DNA from: Neobacillus sp. PS3-34
Lineage (GTDB): Bacteria; Bacillota; Bacilli; Bacillales; Cytobacillaceae
Assembly (NCBI RefSeq): GCF_030915465.1
Contig: NZ_CP133267.1
Span: 248,001-312,000 of the forward strand
Direction: 5' to 3'
DNA: 64,000 bases
The notes below the pieces were generated by a model that worked only from the letters and a program-made list of their open reading frames with translations, made no database searches and was not told where the DNA came from. Made by a program: the position numbers and the translations under genes. Below, piece after piece: positions 18,131 through 25,811 of this stretch. How positions within the stretch are numbered: position 1 is the first letter of the stretch; each line of letters begins with the position of its first letter.

Positions 18131-18958
18131 TTAATAAAGGTTAATGCTTTGCAACGCTTGCTCCAAAGAGTTGAAAAACACCACTTTGTCCAAATAAATT
18201 CCAAGCTGTGTAAACGTTTGGCTGATTTCCGCCCTCATACCTGTGATCATCGGGCTCACACCTAGCAAATTCAAGGCACGTATAAGCTTATATAAAACCT
18301 CAATTCCAATAAGATCTACTTCATAAACACCAGATAAATCAATGACAAGCGTTTCAAATCGGTTTTTGACACATGAATTCAGTGTATCCGTTATCAAGAT
18401 TTCTGAGCGTGTTTCGGTGATTTCACCCACGAGCGGCAGGATGGCGACCGTTTTTGAAATCGGCACTATTGGGACAGATATTTTCAAATAAAGCTCTTCG
18501 GATTTTTTTAATAATCCCTTTGCATTTTTTGTAAAAGCGTTGCTGAACCCAAAAACGATTAAATTGAAGATATGATCAATGTCAGCGATGATGTCAATAA
18601 TAACTTCATATGGAACCTTTTGTAACAATGATTCCTGCTGGACGAACGCCCAGATTACCTTCTTATAAATGGTCATAGACTTAATGGATTCGCCTAATTC
18701 AGCTCCACTTTCAACAGAAAGCACTCCTATCGTTTCGCCCCAGCTGGAGGCCCTTGTTTGAACCTCTCCATCTCTTAAACCTTCAGCAATAATATGGACA
18801 CATTGAAGAAAAATTTTTGCCGTCTTTTCTTCTTCCTCTTTACTTTTAAATTGATAATTGTAAAACTCCATCATATTTCCAAGCATTTTCTTTACGATTT
18901 CGTCGGCATGCGCTGCCAATTTATCACTGATTATTTTTTTAAATTCTTCTTTGGGCAT
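18131..18958 (-). CDS. RsbR-family stressosome protein (RsbRD N-terminal domain plus STAS)
   Basis: 275 residues. The N-terminal ~150 residues are helical with HIIAEGLRDGEVQTRASSWG, the pattern of the RsbRD-type non-heme globin-like sensor domain. A linker helix follows. The STAS domain holds SKTVAILPLVGEITETRSE, then VIDLSGVYEVDLIGIEVLYK and ITGMRAEISQTFTQLG. RsbR paralogues build the stressosome that controls SigB. The Thr equivalent to the second RsbT phosphorylation site (Thr205 in B. subtilis RsbRA, in SQT) is kept. The first site (Thr171, in VDT) reads Leu (VDL). That alignment is from memory. Monocistronic, no rsbST nearby. Confidence 0.85.
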   Translation of the reverse strand: MPKEEFKKIISDKLAAHADEIVKKMLGNMMEFYNYQFKSKEEEEKTAKIFLQCVHIIAEGLRDGEVQTRASSWGETIGVLSVESGAELGESIKSMTIYKKVIWAFVQQESLLQKVPYEVIIDIIADIDHIFNLIVFGFSNAFTKNAKGLLKKSEELYLKISVPIVPISKTVAILPLVGEITETRSEILITDTLNSCVKNRFETLVIDLSGVYEVDLIGIEVLYKLIRALNLLGVSPMITGMRAEISQTFTQLGIYLDKVVFFNSLEQALQSINLY

Positions 18959-19083
18959 AGTTGACTCCTATTAGGTAGATTTTCATTATAGCTATTATAT
19001 CAAATAGGCAAATTATTAAAAAATTTATGCCCAACTGTTTTTATCATTGTATAAACGATTGTGATTGCATTCAATTGACAGAA

Positions 19084-19100
19084 AGTTGTATAATACAACT
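19084..19100 (+). promoter_or_regulatory. Palindromic operator overlapping a -10 box, upstream of MFS exporter
   Basis: AGTTGTATAATACAACT is a perfect 8+1+8 inverted repeat. It contains TATAAT (19089-19094), a consensus -10 box, so a bound TetR- or MarR-type repressor would block RNA polymerase. The -35 side is weak (TTGCAT, 18-base spacer). It lies ~100 bases before the exporter start. No regulator gene is adjacent. Confidence 0.55.
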
Positions 19101-19197
19101 GCATTAAAAATGCTCATTCTGAGAAATATAACATGAAAGCTAACTAAATAAATTTCATAAATCGAACCAGAATCTGCACCTATAAAGGATGAAAGAT

Positions 19198-20568
19198 ATG
19201 AAAAAAAATCGTGCGTTTTTCTTGACCGCCGTTGCAACCGGCACGATGCTAAACCCGCTTAACTCTTCCATGATTTCACTAGCTTTACATAGCATCCAAA
19301 AGGATTTTCACCTATCCTTTACTACCGTTTCCTGGCTGATTTCTTCTTTTTATTTGGCCAGTGCTGTGGCACAGCCGGTCACCGGAAAGATTGGAGATCT
19401 TTTGGGGAGAAAGAAAACGTTTTTCGCCGGACTAATCCTTGTTGCGATATCAGCAATCGGTGCACCGCTTTCTTCGACCTTTCTCATGCTAATTGTGATG
19501 CGCTTATTCCAATCGATCGGCAGCAGTGCGATTTATCCTTCAGGAATTGCTTTGATACGTGATAATATTCAGGAACGCCAGGCATCTGCTCTTGCTGTCC
19601 TTTCGATATTCGCCTCTGCCATGACCGCTTTAGGACCTACACTTGGCGGCTTTTTAATTGTCTGGGGCGATTGGCCGGCTATTTTTAGAGTCAATTTTCC
19701 ATTTATTTTGATTAGCTTTCTTCTTGGGCTGTTTCTATTTCCAAAGGATACGAAAAAAACAAATTCGAGCTTTAAGCAGCTGTTGCTTCAGTTGGATGTC
19801 CCCGGCATTGCACTGTTTGGATCCGGAATGGTTCTTCTGCTCTGGTTTTTATTGTCCTTCAAAACCCAAATTCACATCGGTGCGGGAATCGCAGGTATCA
19901 CTCTATTGAGTTTATTCGTGTGGCATGAATTAAAAGTCAAGGTGCCGTTTATCGATATCCGGCTATTTAGAGCGCACCCGAAATTGTCCTGGGTCTATTT
20001 GCAGTTTATTGTTCTTAACATCTTTTTTTACTGTTTATTTTTTGGACTGCCGAGCTATTTTCAGGATGGTATGCATTTAAATGTCAGGACAAGCGGACTA
20101 TTAATGCTGTTCATGTCAGCGGTCAGCATTTTTATCTCCCCTCTTACAGGTAAATGGATTGATAAATCCGGCTCGAAAACACCAGTTATAGTGGGTGCGA
20201 TACTTTCACTTGCCGGCGCAGTTTTATTGACTTTATTTTTTGTTGATGCACCCTATTGGCAAATGGGACTCATCCTTTCCCTGCTCGGAATCAGCTACGG
20301 AATCGGCAACGTCGTCCTGCAGGCGGCAATGCTTGAGGCAAGCCCGCGCTCGATCATTGGCACTACCTCGGGATTATTTCAAACCTGCCGTTATCTTGGA
20401 TCGATATTATCCTCTATTGTTCTGGGACTTGTTTTTGGAAAGGAAATTTCCGGGTGGCATATGGAGGTTCTTGGCATGGTGCTAATTTCGGTTGCGTCAA
20501 TAAGTGTCCTGATGAGCCTCCGTTTTGCTAAAACAGGACCGGCAAAAAAGCCAAGATTATTGCACTGA
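19198..20568 (+). CDS. MFS drug-exporter-like transporter (EmrB/QacA, DHA2 type)
   Basis: About 456 residues. The first helix contains GTMLNPLNSSMISLAL, the pattern of the DHA2 drug:H+ antiporters. It is followed by motif A (GKIGDLLGRKKTFF) and motif B-like MRLFQSIGSSAIYPSGIALIRD, then motif C-like ALGPTLGGFLI. Hydrophobicity suggests 12-14 helices. The substrate is unknown; drugs or metabolites are usual. The start is ATG 19198 behind AAAGGATG, with another ATG three codons upstream. A palindromic operator lies upstream and a good terminator downstream, so it is a regulated single gene. Confidence 0.9.
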   Translation: MKKNRAFFLTAVATGTMLNPLNSSMISLALHSIQKDFHLSFTTVSWLISSFYLASAVAQPVTGKIGDLLGRKKTFFAGLILVAISAIGAPLSSTFLMLIVMRLFQSIGSSAIYPSGIALIRDNIQERQASALAVLSIFASAMTALGPTLGGFLIVWGDWPAIFRVNFPFILISFLLGLFLFPKDTKKTNSSFKQLLLQLDVPGIALFGSGMVLLLWFLLSFKTQIHIGAGIAGITLLSLFVWHELKVKVPFIDIRLFRAHPKLSWVYLQFIVLNIFFYCLFFGLPSYFQDGMHLNVRTSGLLMLFMSAVSIFISPLTGKWIDKSGSKTPVIVGAILSLAGAVLLTLFFVDAPYWQMGLILSLLGISYGIGNVVLQAAMLEASPRSIIGTTSGLFQTCRYLGSILSSIVLGLVFGKEISGWHMEVLGMVLISVASISVLMSLRFAKTGPAKKPRLLH

Positions 20569-20578
20569 CAATGGTAAA

Positions 20579-20610
20579 AGCACACGCATCTGAAAAAGCG
20601 TGTGCTCTTT
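20579..20610 (+). terminator. Rho-independent terminator of the MFS gene
   Basis: AGCACACGC pairs with GCGTGTGCT across a ten-base loop, followed by CTTT. It lies ten bases past the stop. Confidence 0.75.
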
Positions 20611-20702
20611 AAATTGAGAAATCCCTTAAAATTATTACTAAATGTTGTCTGTATGTTACTATTTGATTAACTATTAAAATTCACCTGAAGGGACAGAAAT
20701 GC

Positions 20703-21755
20703 TTGGAACAGTATCAGAATAATAAGAGAAGGCTTACACCTAAATATTTAATTATGATCGGAATCTGTTTGCTCATTTTAATCAGCATGTTCATTCCGAC
20801 ACCCTATTACCTCTATCAGCCAGGTTCTGTTGAAGAGCTTTCCTCCAAGGTGACGGTTGAGGACGGCCATAAATCACATAATGGAAAGCTGTATTTAACG
20901 ACGATTCTTTCGATAAAAGCAAATAATATTTATTATTTATTGTATGGCTATTTCGCTCCGCATACCGAGATCAAAAAGGATGAAGAAGTAAAGGGCGATT
21001 TAACGGAGAACGAATACGATCAATTGCTGAAGCATATGATGAAAACCTCTCAGGAAAATGCGATGGTATCTGGCCTCAAGGCAGCCGGTGAACCTGTATC
21101 GATCAAACCAAAGGGAGTTTTTATTGGTAACATCGTTTCAACTTCCAAAGCAAAGGGTGTGCTTGAGGTAGGAGATATCATTACCTCAATTGACGGCCAT
21201 CCTGTGAAAAATACGGAAGACTTCAGAGCTTACCTAAAAAACAAGAAAACAAAAGGTGACACGGTTACGATTCAGTCACTACATAATGGAAAAATCAAAA
21301 CGAATAAAATTGGGTTAATTCAGCTCGATGCTAAAACGAAAACGGTAGGCCTTGGGATTTATCCAGAAGACGAAATATCTGTTAATACAGATCGAAAAAT
21401 CACCTTTCATACCGAAGATATTGGCGGACCGTCTGCCGGGTTAATGTTTTCCCTTGAGATCCTAAGCCAGATTCTCCCAGGGGATCTCAAAAAAGGCTAT
21501 AAAATTGCCGGAACAGGAACCATGGATTTAAACGGAAATGTTGGCCAAATCGGCGGTATCAGAGACAAAATCGTTGCTGCACATAAAAAAGGAGTCGATA
21601 TCTTCTTCTGTCCAGCAGATATCACCAGCGACGACACGAACGAAAAAGATGTCAAGGATGAGACTAAAAAGCTTGGTTACAACATTAAAATTGTCCCTGT
21701 CAAAACCTTGAAGGATGCCGAAAATTACCTAAACAGCCTAAAACCAAAGAAATAA
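20703..21755 (+). CDS. PDZ-Lon (S16) membrane serine protease, SepM/YlbL family
   Basis: 350 residues. One N-terminal membrane helix (~18-38, YLIMIGICLLILISMFIP) is followed by YYLYQPGSVEEL, typical of YlbL/SepM. A PDZ domain spans about residues 125-200 (GVLEVGDIITSIDGHPV). The Lon-type protease domain contains the catalytic serine in TEDIGGPSAGLMFSLEI and the catalytic Lys in GGIRDKIVAAHKKGV. Such proteins cleave membrane or exported peptides; SepM processes a competence peptide in streptococci. The start is TTG 20703 (AAGGGA upstream); an ATG at 20699 is out of frame. It ends at a strong terminator. Confidence 0.9.
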   Translation: MEQYQNNKRRLTPKYLIMIGICLLILISMFIPTPYYLYQPGSVEELSSKVTVEDGHKSHNGKLYLTTILSIKANNIYYLLYGYFAPHTEIKKDEEVKGDLTENEYDQLLKHMMKTSQENAMVSGLKAAGEPVSIKPKGVFIGNIVSTSKAKGVLEVGDIITSIDGHPVKNTEDFRAYLKNKKTKGDTVTIQSLHNGKIKTNKIGLIQLDAKTKTVGLGIYPEDEISVNTDRKITFHTEDIGGPSAGLMFSLEILSQILPGDLKKGYKIAGTGTMDLNGNVGQIGGIRDKIVAAHKKGVDIFFCPADITSDDTNEKDVKDETKKLGYNIKIVPVKTLKDAENYLNSLKPKK

Positions 21756-21761
21756 AAAAAC

Positions 21762-21798
21762 AAAGGGCTGGTCCATGCCTTGTGGACCAGCCCTTTTT
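21762..21798 (+). terminator. Strong terminator between convergent protease genes
   Basis: A 14-base-pair perfect stem (AAAGGGCTGGTCCA with TGGACCAGCCCTTT) and a T tract serve the plus-strand PDZ protease. The A tract before the stem allows it to work for the convergent CPBP gene too. Confidence 0.85.
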
Positions 21799-22459
21799 AT
21801 GCCCTAGTATAAAGGATCAGATTGTAAACAGTATGGACAATGACTGGTGCCCATAATGAATTGGATTTTTTAATTAAATAACCCAAACCAAAGCCTACAA
21901 TAAAAACAGTCAAGACGCTAAAAACTAATTTCGACATCGTGATTCCTTGTACATACCAAATTGGAAAATGGATTGAAACAAAAAGTAACGAAGTGTAAAG
22001 ATTTGCTTTGACAAATCGAATCGAAGCTGCCAGCTTTTGCAAAATATAACCGCGAAATATTACTTCTTCCGGCAAGGCAAAAACCAATGTGGTAACCCAT
22101 TGAATGCCTAGGTCCAGCTTGATTTTACCGTGAAAGATAAACACCAATACACCTTCAAGCAGGACCAGAACTAGGCTGATTGATAAACCCCATTTTATGC
22201 CCCCTCCGACATTATCTCTGATTTTCAAGTATGTAAGAGACTTCAAATTTTGACGTTTAAGCAGCAAAAAGACTGGAAGCACCCACACCGTATACTTTAT
22301 GACAATAGATAACGTAATTGGCTCCTGAAAAGTGCTGAAGCTTATTTCCTTGAGAGCCCATGCAATGAAAAAGCAGAAATAAAATAATAGCACCTGTCTT
22401 AATTTAGTTACTTCTGGAATGGACGCAACTCCATTTACCATTCTACCTGGTACGGTCAT
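21797..22459 (-). CDS. CPBP-family intramembrane metalloprotease (CAAX protease/bacteriocin-processing type)
   Basis: About 220 residues with 6-7 hydrophobic helices. The conserved motif 1 is ALPEEVIFRGYILQKL (EE-x-x-x-R), motif 2 is SLLFVSIHFPIWY and motif 3 APVIVHTVYN, the three catalytic elements of PF02517. These peptidases cleave near prenylated or membrane substrates; many in Firmicutes affect bacteriocin immunity. The start is ATG 22459 behind AAGGTGGGAG, inside the last codons of the upstream APH-type gene (17-base overlap), so the two genes form one unit. Confidence 0.87.
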   Translation of the reverse strand: MTVPGRMVNGVASIPEVTKLRQVLLFYFCFFIAWALKEISFSTFQEPITLSIVIKYTVWVLPVFLLLKRQNLKSLTYLKIRDNVGGGIKWGLSISLVLVLLEGVLVFIFHGKIKLDLGIQWVTTLVFALPEEVIFRGYILQKLAASIRFVKANLYTSLLFVSIHFPIWYVQGITMSKLVFSVLTVFIVGFGLGYLIKKSNSLWAPVIVHTVYNLILYTRA

Positions 22460-23270
22460 ACTTCTCCCACCTTGTCGCCCATTGCTCAATATCAATTAGC
22501 TCTTCAGCGCTTCTTTTACCAGCCAAATCACGGATCATCCGTAAACCAGCCCAACGATTATATTGCGGATAGTCCTCAGGCATTTTTCCATAACCATGAA
22601 CCCAGCCATTAATAAATTCCTTTACATGCCCCTCTTCCAGCTGGGATCCTTGAATCGCCTTCTTAACTTCCATGTCCAGGATCGCGAATGTTCTTGCGGT
22701 ATCAAAACGCGGATCATCAACACATGCATTTGCCCAATCAATCACGGCAGTAATCGAAGTACCATCAGTCAAAACATTCAGAGGGTGATAATCAAGGTGA
22801 AGCAGCATTTGGGTTTGCGTTTCTTCCCTTAGCTGATGAAGCAGTTCCACCTCTTTTCCTTGAGGAGACAGCCAATTTTCTATTTCATTAGTTATTAGAG
22901 AAATTTTATGAATACTCGCTTGTGTTTTGCCAAACTCGGTTCCCAGCTTGTATGCATTTTCGGGGTGCGTCAGGATTTCCTCCAAAACTGTCCTCCCTTC
23001 AGCCCAATCCATGAGCATCGCAGACCAATCTCCGATTTTCTTTACAAAATGCACCTTTGGAACTGGCACGCCACCCTGCCTAGCCACTCTCATATATTCT
23101 TCTTCACGCTCAAATTGCCGATATCTTTCAATTGGGAGCAGCCTTAACGCAAAAATATCTCCTTCTGCATTTTCAAGTTTCCATACGGAACTATCTTCTC
23201 CGGCTATTATCTCTTTATAATTTTTCAAAGAACCAAGCTGAAGCTCTTCCAAAATACTGTTTATATCCAT
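22443..23270 (-). CDS. APH-family phosphotransferase
   Basis: 275 residues with the kinase-like APH fold. FALRLLPIERYRQFEREEEYM gives the N-lobe Arg/Lys and Glu region and LHLDYHPLNVLTDG the catalytic loop (H-x-D-x-H-P-x-N). AVIDWANACVDDPRFDTART is the metal-binding D-x-x-N/A and D-P-x-x-D segment. It resembles the general aminoglycoside phosphotransferase family, which also includes homoserine and fructosamine kinases. The substrate is unknown. It is followed by an overlapping CPBP protease gene. Confidence 0.87.
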   Translation of the reverse strand: MDINSILEELQLGSLKNYKEIIAGEDSSVWKLENAEGDIFALRLLPIERYRQFEREEEYMRVARQGGVPVPKVHFVKKIGDWSAMLMDWAEGRTVLEEILTHPENAYKLGTEFGKTQASIHKISLITNEIENWLSPQGKEVELLHQLREETQTQMLLHLDYHPLNVLTDGTSITAVIDWANACVDDPRFDTARTFAILDMEVKKAIQGSQLEEGHVKEFINGWVHGYGKMPEDYPQYNRWAGLRMIRDLAGKRSAEELIDIEQWATRWEKYDRTR

Positions 23271-23381
23271 TTCCTTTCCTCCTTGATTCCCTTTTATCTT
23301 CCTCTATTCTCTATCTACAAATGAAATCCCTTTTGAAAAATATATCTCAGTTGATTATATTCAGGAAAAATATAGTAATAT

Positions 23382-23388
23382 TTCGACA
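23382..23388 (-). promoter_or_regulatory. Possible Spo0A box upstream of SigH-like gene
   Basis: On the minus strand TTTGTCGAAA contains the 0A-box core TGTCGAA. It sits about 200 bases before the SigH-like start in the 317-base gap between the APH gene and this sigma factor. The rest of that gap is AT-rich and I see no ORF or terminator in it. A seven-base match can arise by chance. Confidence 0.35.
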
Positions 23389-23587
23389 AAATCATCTATT
23401 TAAAGACACTCACTTGGTTCAAACAAGGTTAATTCTAATCTATTATTTCTATTTTTGGAAAAGATTGTAGGCATTCGTCGTTATTTGTGAATATCTTTTC
23501 GTTCTATTCTAGGTTACTATTAATCTGTATTTTCAAAAAAAAAGCGAGCAAGTCAGTTTGACAACAAACTCAAATGGAGGGATATGA

Positions 23588-24235
23588 GTGAGTGTGATCA
23601 GCGAAGAAAAACTGATAGAGGATTCATTTGTAAGTGATGAGGCTTTAGTGTCAAGAATACAAAATGGAGACTCAGAGTCAACCGAATTCTTAATTTACAA
23701 ATATCGCCATTTCGTCCGTGCAAAAGCAAGCAAATATTTTTTATGCGGTGCAGACAGGGAAGATATTATTCAAGAAGGCATGATTGGATTATATAAGGCA
23801 ATCCGGGATTTTAAAGAAGATAAACTCTCCTCTTTCCGTGCCTTTGCGGAGCTTTGCATTACCAGGCAAATCATTTCAGCCGTCAAAACATCCACCCGCC
23901 AAAAACATATTCCATTAAATTCTTATATTTCATTGGACAAGCCTATTTTCGAGGATGAATCCACTCAGACACTCCTGGATATTATTATTGGGACCGACAT
24001 AACCGATCCAGCAGCATTATTCATCACACAGGAAAAAAACGCTGACTTCGAGCAGCGAATTGCAGAAAAATTAAGCGATTTAGAAAGACAGGTTTTATCA
24101 CTATACATGGCAGGCCATACATACATCGAGATTTCCGAAGAGTTAAATAAACATACAAAATCAATCGACAACGCCCTGCAACGGATTAAGAGAAAGCTTG
24201 AGCGCCATCTCGAGATCAATGAACTTTACGCCTGA
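23588..24235 (+). CDS. SigH-type RNA polymerase sigma factor (probable paralogue)
   Basis: 215 residues covering sigma regions 2 and 4 in the SigH arrangement. Region 2 is FLIYKYRHFVRAKASKYFL, GADREDIIQEGMIGLYKAIRDF and FRAFAELCITRQIISAVKT. RQKHIPLNSYISLDKPI follows, with region 4 SDLERQVLSLYMAGHTYIEISEELNKHTKSIDNALQRIKRKL. The motifs are those of sporulation sigma-H. However, the usual sigH neighbours (rpmG, secE, nusG) are absent, and the N-terminus and linker differ from what I recall of B. subtilis SigH, so I call it a paralogue. The GTG start follows GGAGGG. Confidence 0.85.
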   Translation: MSVISEEKLIEDSFVSDEALVSRIQNGDSESTEFLIYKYRHFVRAKASKYFLCGADREDIIQEGMIGLYKAIRDFKEDKLSSFRAFAELCITRQIISAVKTSTRQKHIPLNSYISLDKPIFEDESTQTLLDIIIGTDITDPAALFITQEKNADFEQRIAEKLSDLERQVLSLYMAGHTYIEISEELNKHTKSIDNALQRIKRKLERHLEINELYA

Positions 24236-24243
24236 AAACGATA

Positions 24244-24275
24244 AAAAAGAAGCTCGGTTTGCCGAGCTTCTTTTT
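24244..24275 (+). terminator. Terminator of SigH-like gene
   Basis: AAAAAGAAGCTCGG pairs with CCGAGCTTCTTTTT across TTTG. It lies nine bases past the stop codon and ends in a T tract. Confidence 0.85.
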
Positions 24276-24332
24276 ATCGTTTTTATCTATGCGTGAGAAA
24301 ATGGTTCTATGCGCGAAAGCCATACCCGCACC

Positions 24333-25166
24333 CTATTTAGCTATCTCCGACGCAACCACCTTACAAGAATGAACAATTCTCTGGGTATGAGTATAGACAT
24401 TCATCGATTCATTTCGAATAAAACCAATTGTGGTGATACCCAGCTGTTCTGCCAGCTTTAAGGCGAGCTCTGTTGGAGCAGACTTTGACAAAACGACCGC
24501 ACAGCCGATTTTTGCCACCTTCAGCAAAATTTCAGAGGAGATTCGCCCGCTGAATACAATGATTTTGTCGTCGATACCGATATTGTTTTTAATACAATAT
24601 CCGTAAATTTTATCGAGTGCGTTATGTCGGCCAATATCCATCCGGGTCAACACAGGGCCATCCTGATCGCAGAGAGCTGCATTGTGTACGCCACCTGTCT
24701 GCTGAAACACTTCTGCTGACTCTTGCATTTCATTCATCAGGCGGAAACAATCGTCCACTGATATTTTCACATCATTATCATGCATTTTACGGGCCGTTAA
24801 GGCGTCTGTGGCGAACACAAAGCCCTGTCGGCTGGCACCGCAGCAGGAGGTAATGTATCGTTTCCCTTTCAACTCCTGAAAAAAGGGATTGTGACTTGCC
24901 GTTTTAATGTGGACAAACCCTTCCTTTTCCTGGATCCATAAATCTTCAATATCCGAGTATTTTCGGATAACACCCTCTGAAGCGAGGAACCCGACAACCA
25001 TGTCCTCTATATATTCCGGTGTGCAAACCATCGTTACAAATTCCTGCCCGTTTATTTTAACGGTAACCGTGTACTCGGTTACGATATGGTCCTCCAAAAC
25101 TTCGGCCTTGCCATTTCCAAAACGAAGGATCTCTCTTTTTACCTCGACTGGTTTCACAACAGCCAT
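24333..25166 (-). CDS. fdhD: FdhD, formate dehydrogenase accessory sulfurtransferase
   Basis: 277 residues. The key loop YITSCCGASRQG carries the paired cysteines with which FdhD moves sulfur from a cysteine desulfurase to the molybdenum cofactor of formate dehydrogenase. GCAVVLSKSAPTELALKLAEQLGITTIGFIR is the conserved C-terminal nucleotide-like segment, and LTRMDIGRHNALDKIYGY is also standard. It follows the DUF1641 and formate dehydrogenase genes on the same strand, after a hairpin, so it may be partly uncoupled from them. A GTG three codons in, with better spacing from GAAAGGG, is an alternative start. Confidence 0.93.
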   Translation of the reverse strand: MAVVKPVEVKREILRFGNGKAEVLEDHIVTEYTVTVKINGQEFVTMVCTPEYIEDMVVGFLASEGVIRKYSDIEDLWIQEKEGFVHIKTASHNPFFQELKGKRYITSCCGASRQGFVFATDALTARKMHDNDVKISVDDCFRLMNEMQESAEVFQQTGGVHNAALCDQDGPVLTRMDIGRHNALDKIYGYCIKNNIGIDDKIIVFSGRISSEILLKVAKIGCAVVLSKSAPTELALKLAEQLGITTIGFIRNESMNVYTHTQRIVHSCKVVASEIAK

Positions 25167-25229
25167 CCCTTTCTCTGACTAAACTTTAATTCTGCTATTC
25201 TTTTAATATCCCAAATACAATATATTAAA

Positions 25230-25258
25230 CTGCCCCCGCCTGTGACAGGCAGGGGCAG
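25230..25258 (-). terminator. Hairpin between DUF1641 gene and fdhD
   Basis: CTGCCCCTGCCTG pairs with CAGGCGGGGGCAG on the minus strand with a three-base loop and is followed by TTTAATAT. The short T tract suggests partial termination, allowing some read-through into fdhD. Confidence 0.65.
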
Positions 25259-25268
25259 CTTTTTAACG

Positions 25269-25811
25269 CTATAAAGTATGATCCGGATTTTCATGCTGTG
25301 CCTGGTGCTCCGGCAACTGTGTCGTCCGTTCCAATTTGCTTGTATCTGTACCCATTCCTTTAAGGAACTCAAAAATCAGAGCAATAGAACGGTTGATTTC
25401 AGGATCCTTCAGTGAACGGAAAATATCGAAATAACCGATGGTTTCATCGTCATCCTTCTTCTCAGCCACTCTTGCTACCCCAGCATTCACTTTTAGCAAA
25501 ATGGGTTCCAGTTGCTTAACATTCAGGGTTCCAAGAACGCCGACCATTAAAAGCATATTCTTGAGTGTATTGGCTGTTTCTTTCGTGTCAGCTTTTTTTA
25601 CTAAAATTTTTAAAATCTTATCGCCCTCGGCGAACAATCCGCTCATAAGAGAAATCAATCCACGATCGTGCATGTGCTGGATGACACCAAGGGATTCTAG
25701 GATTGCCTCTTTGTTTCTTACTAAGGCGTCTTCGACTTCCCTTAAATCCCGATTCCTCTGGTCTTCTTCACTAATCTTAATTCTTTCGATTTGCTTTATT
25801 GCTTTAGCCAT
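25269..25811 (-). CDS. DUF1641 protein, partner of formate dehydrogenase (YjgD/YrhD-like)
   Basis: About 180 residues, mostly helical, beginning MAKAIKQIERIKISEEDQR. The central part (SLMSGLFAEGDKILKILVKKA, LLMVGVLGTLNVKQLEPIL, IGYFDIFRSLKDPEINRSIAL) is the DUF1641 pattern seen in YjgD and YrhD of B. subtilis, which always sit beside a formate dehydrogenase gene. Its exact role is not known; a subunit or assembly role is inferred from context. The start overlaps the end of the formate dehydrogenase gene. The first ATG at 25817 is an equal candidate. Confidence 0.85.
   Translation of the reverse strand: MAKAIKQIERIKISEEDQRNRDLREVEDALVRNKEAILESLGVIQHMHDRGLISLMSGLFAEGDKILKILVKKADTKETANTLKNMLLMVGVLGTLNVKQLEPILLKVNAGVARVAEKKDDDETIGYFDIFRSLKDPEINRSIALIFEFLKGMGTDTSKLERTTQLPEHQAQHENPDHTL

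Noticed and set aside
19075..19094. TTGACA followed by TATAAT as a promoter before the MFS gene
   Set aside because: The two hexamers are only eight bases apart, too close for a SigA promoter; I kept the TATAAT as part of the operator.
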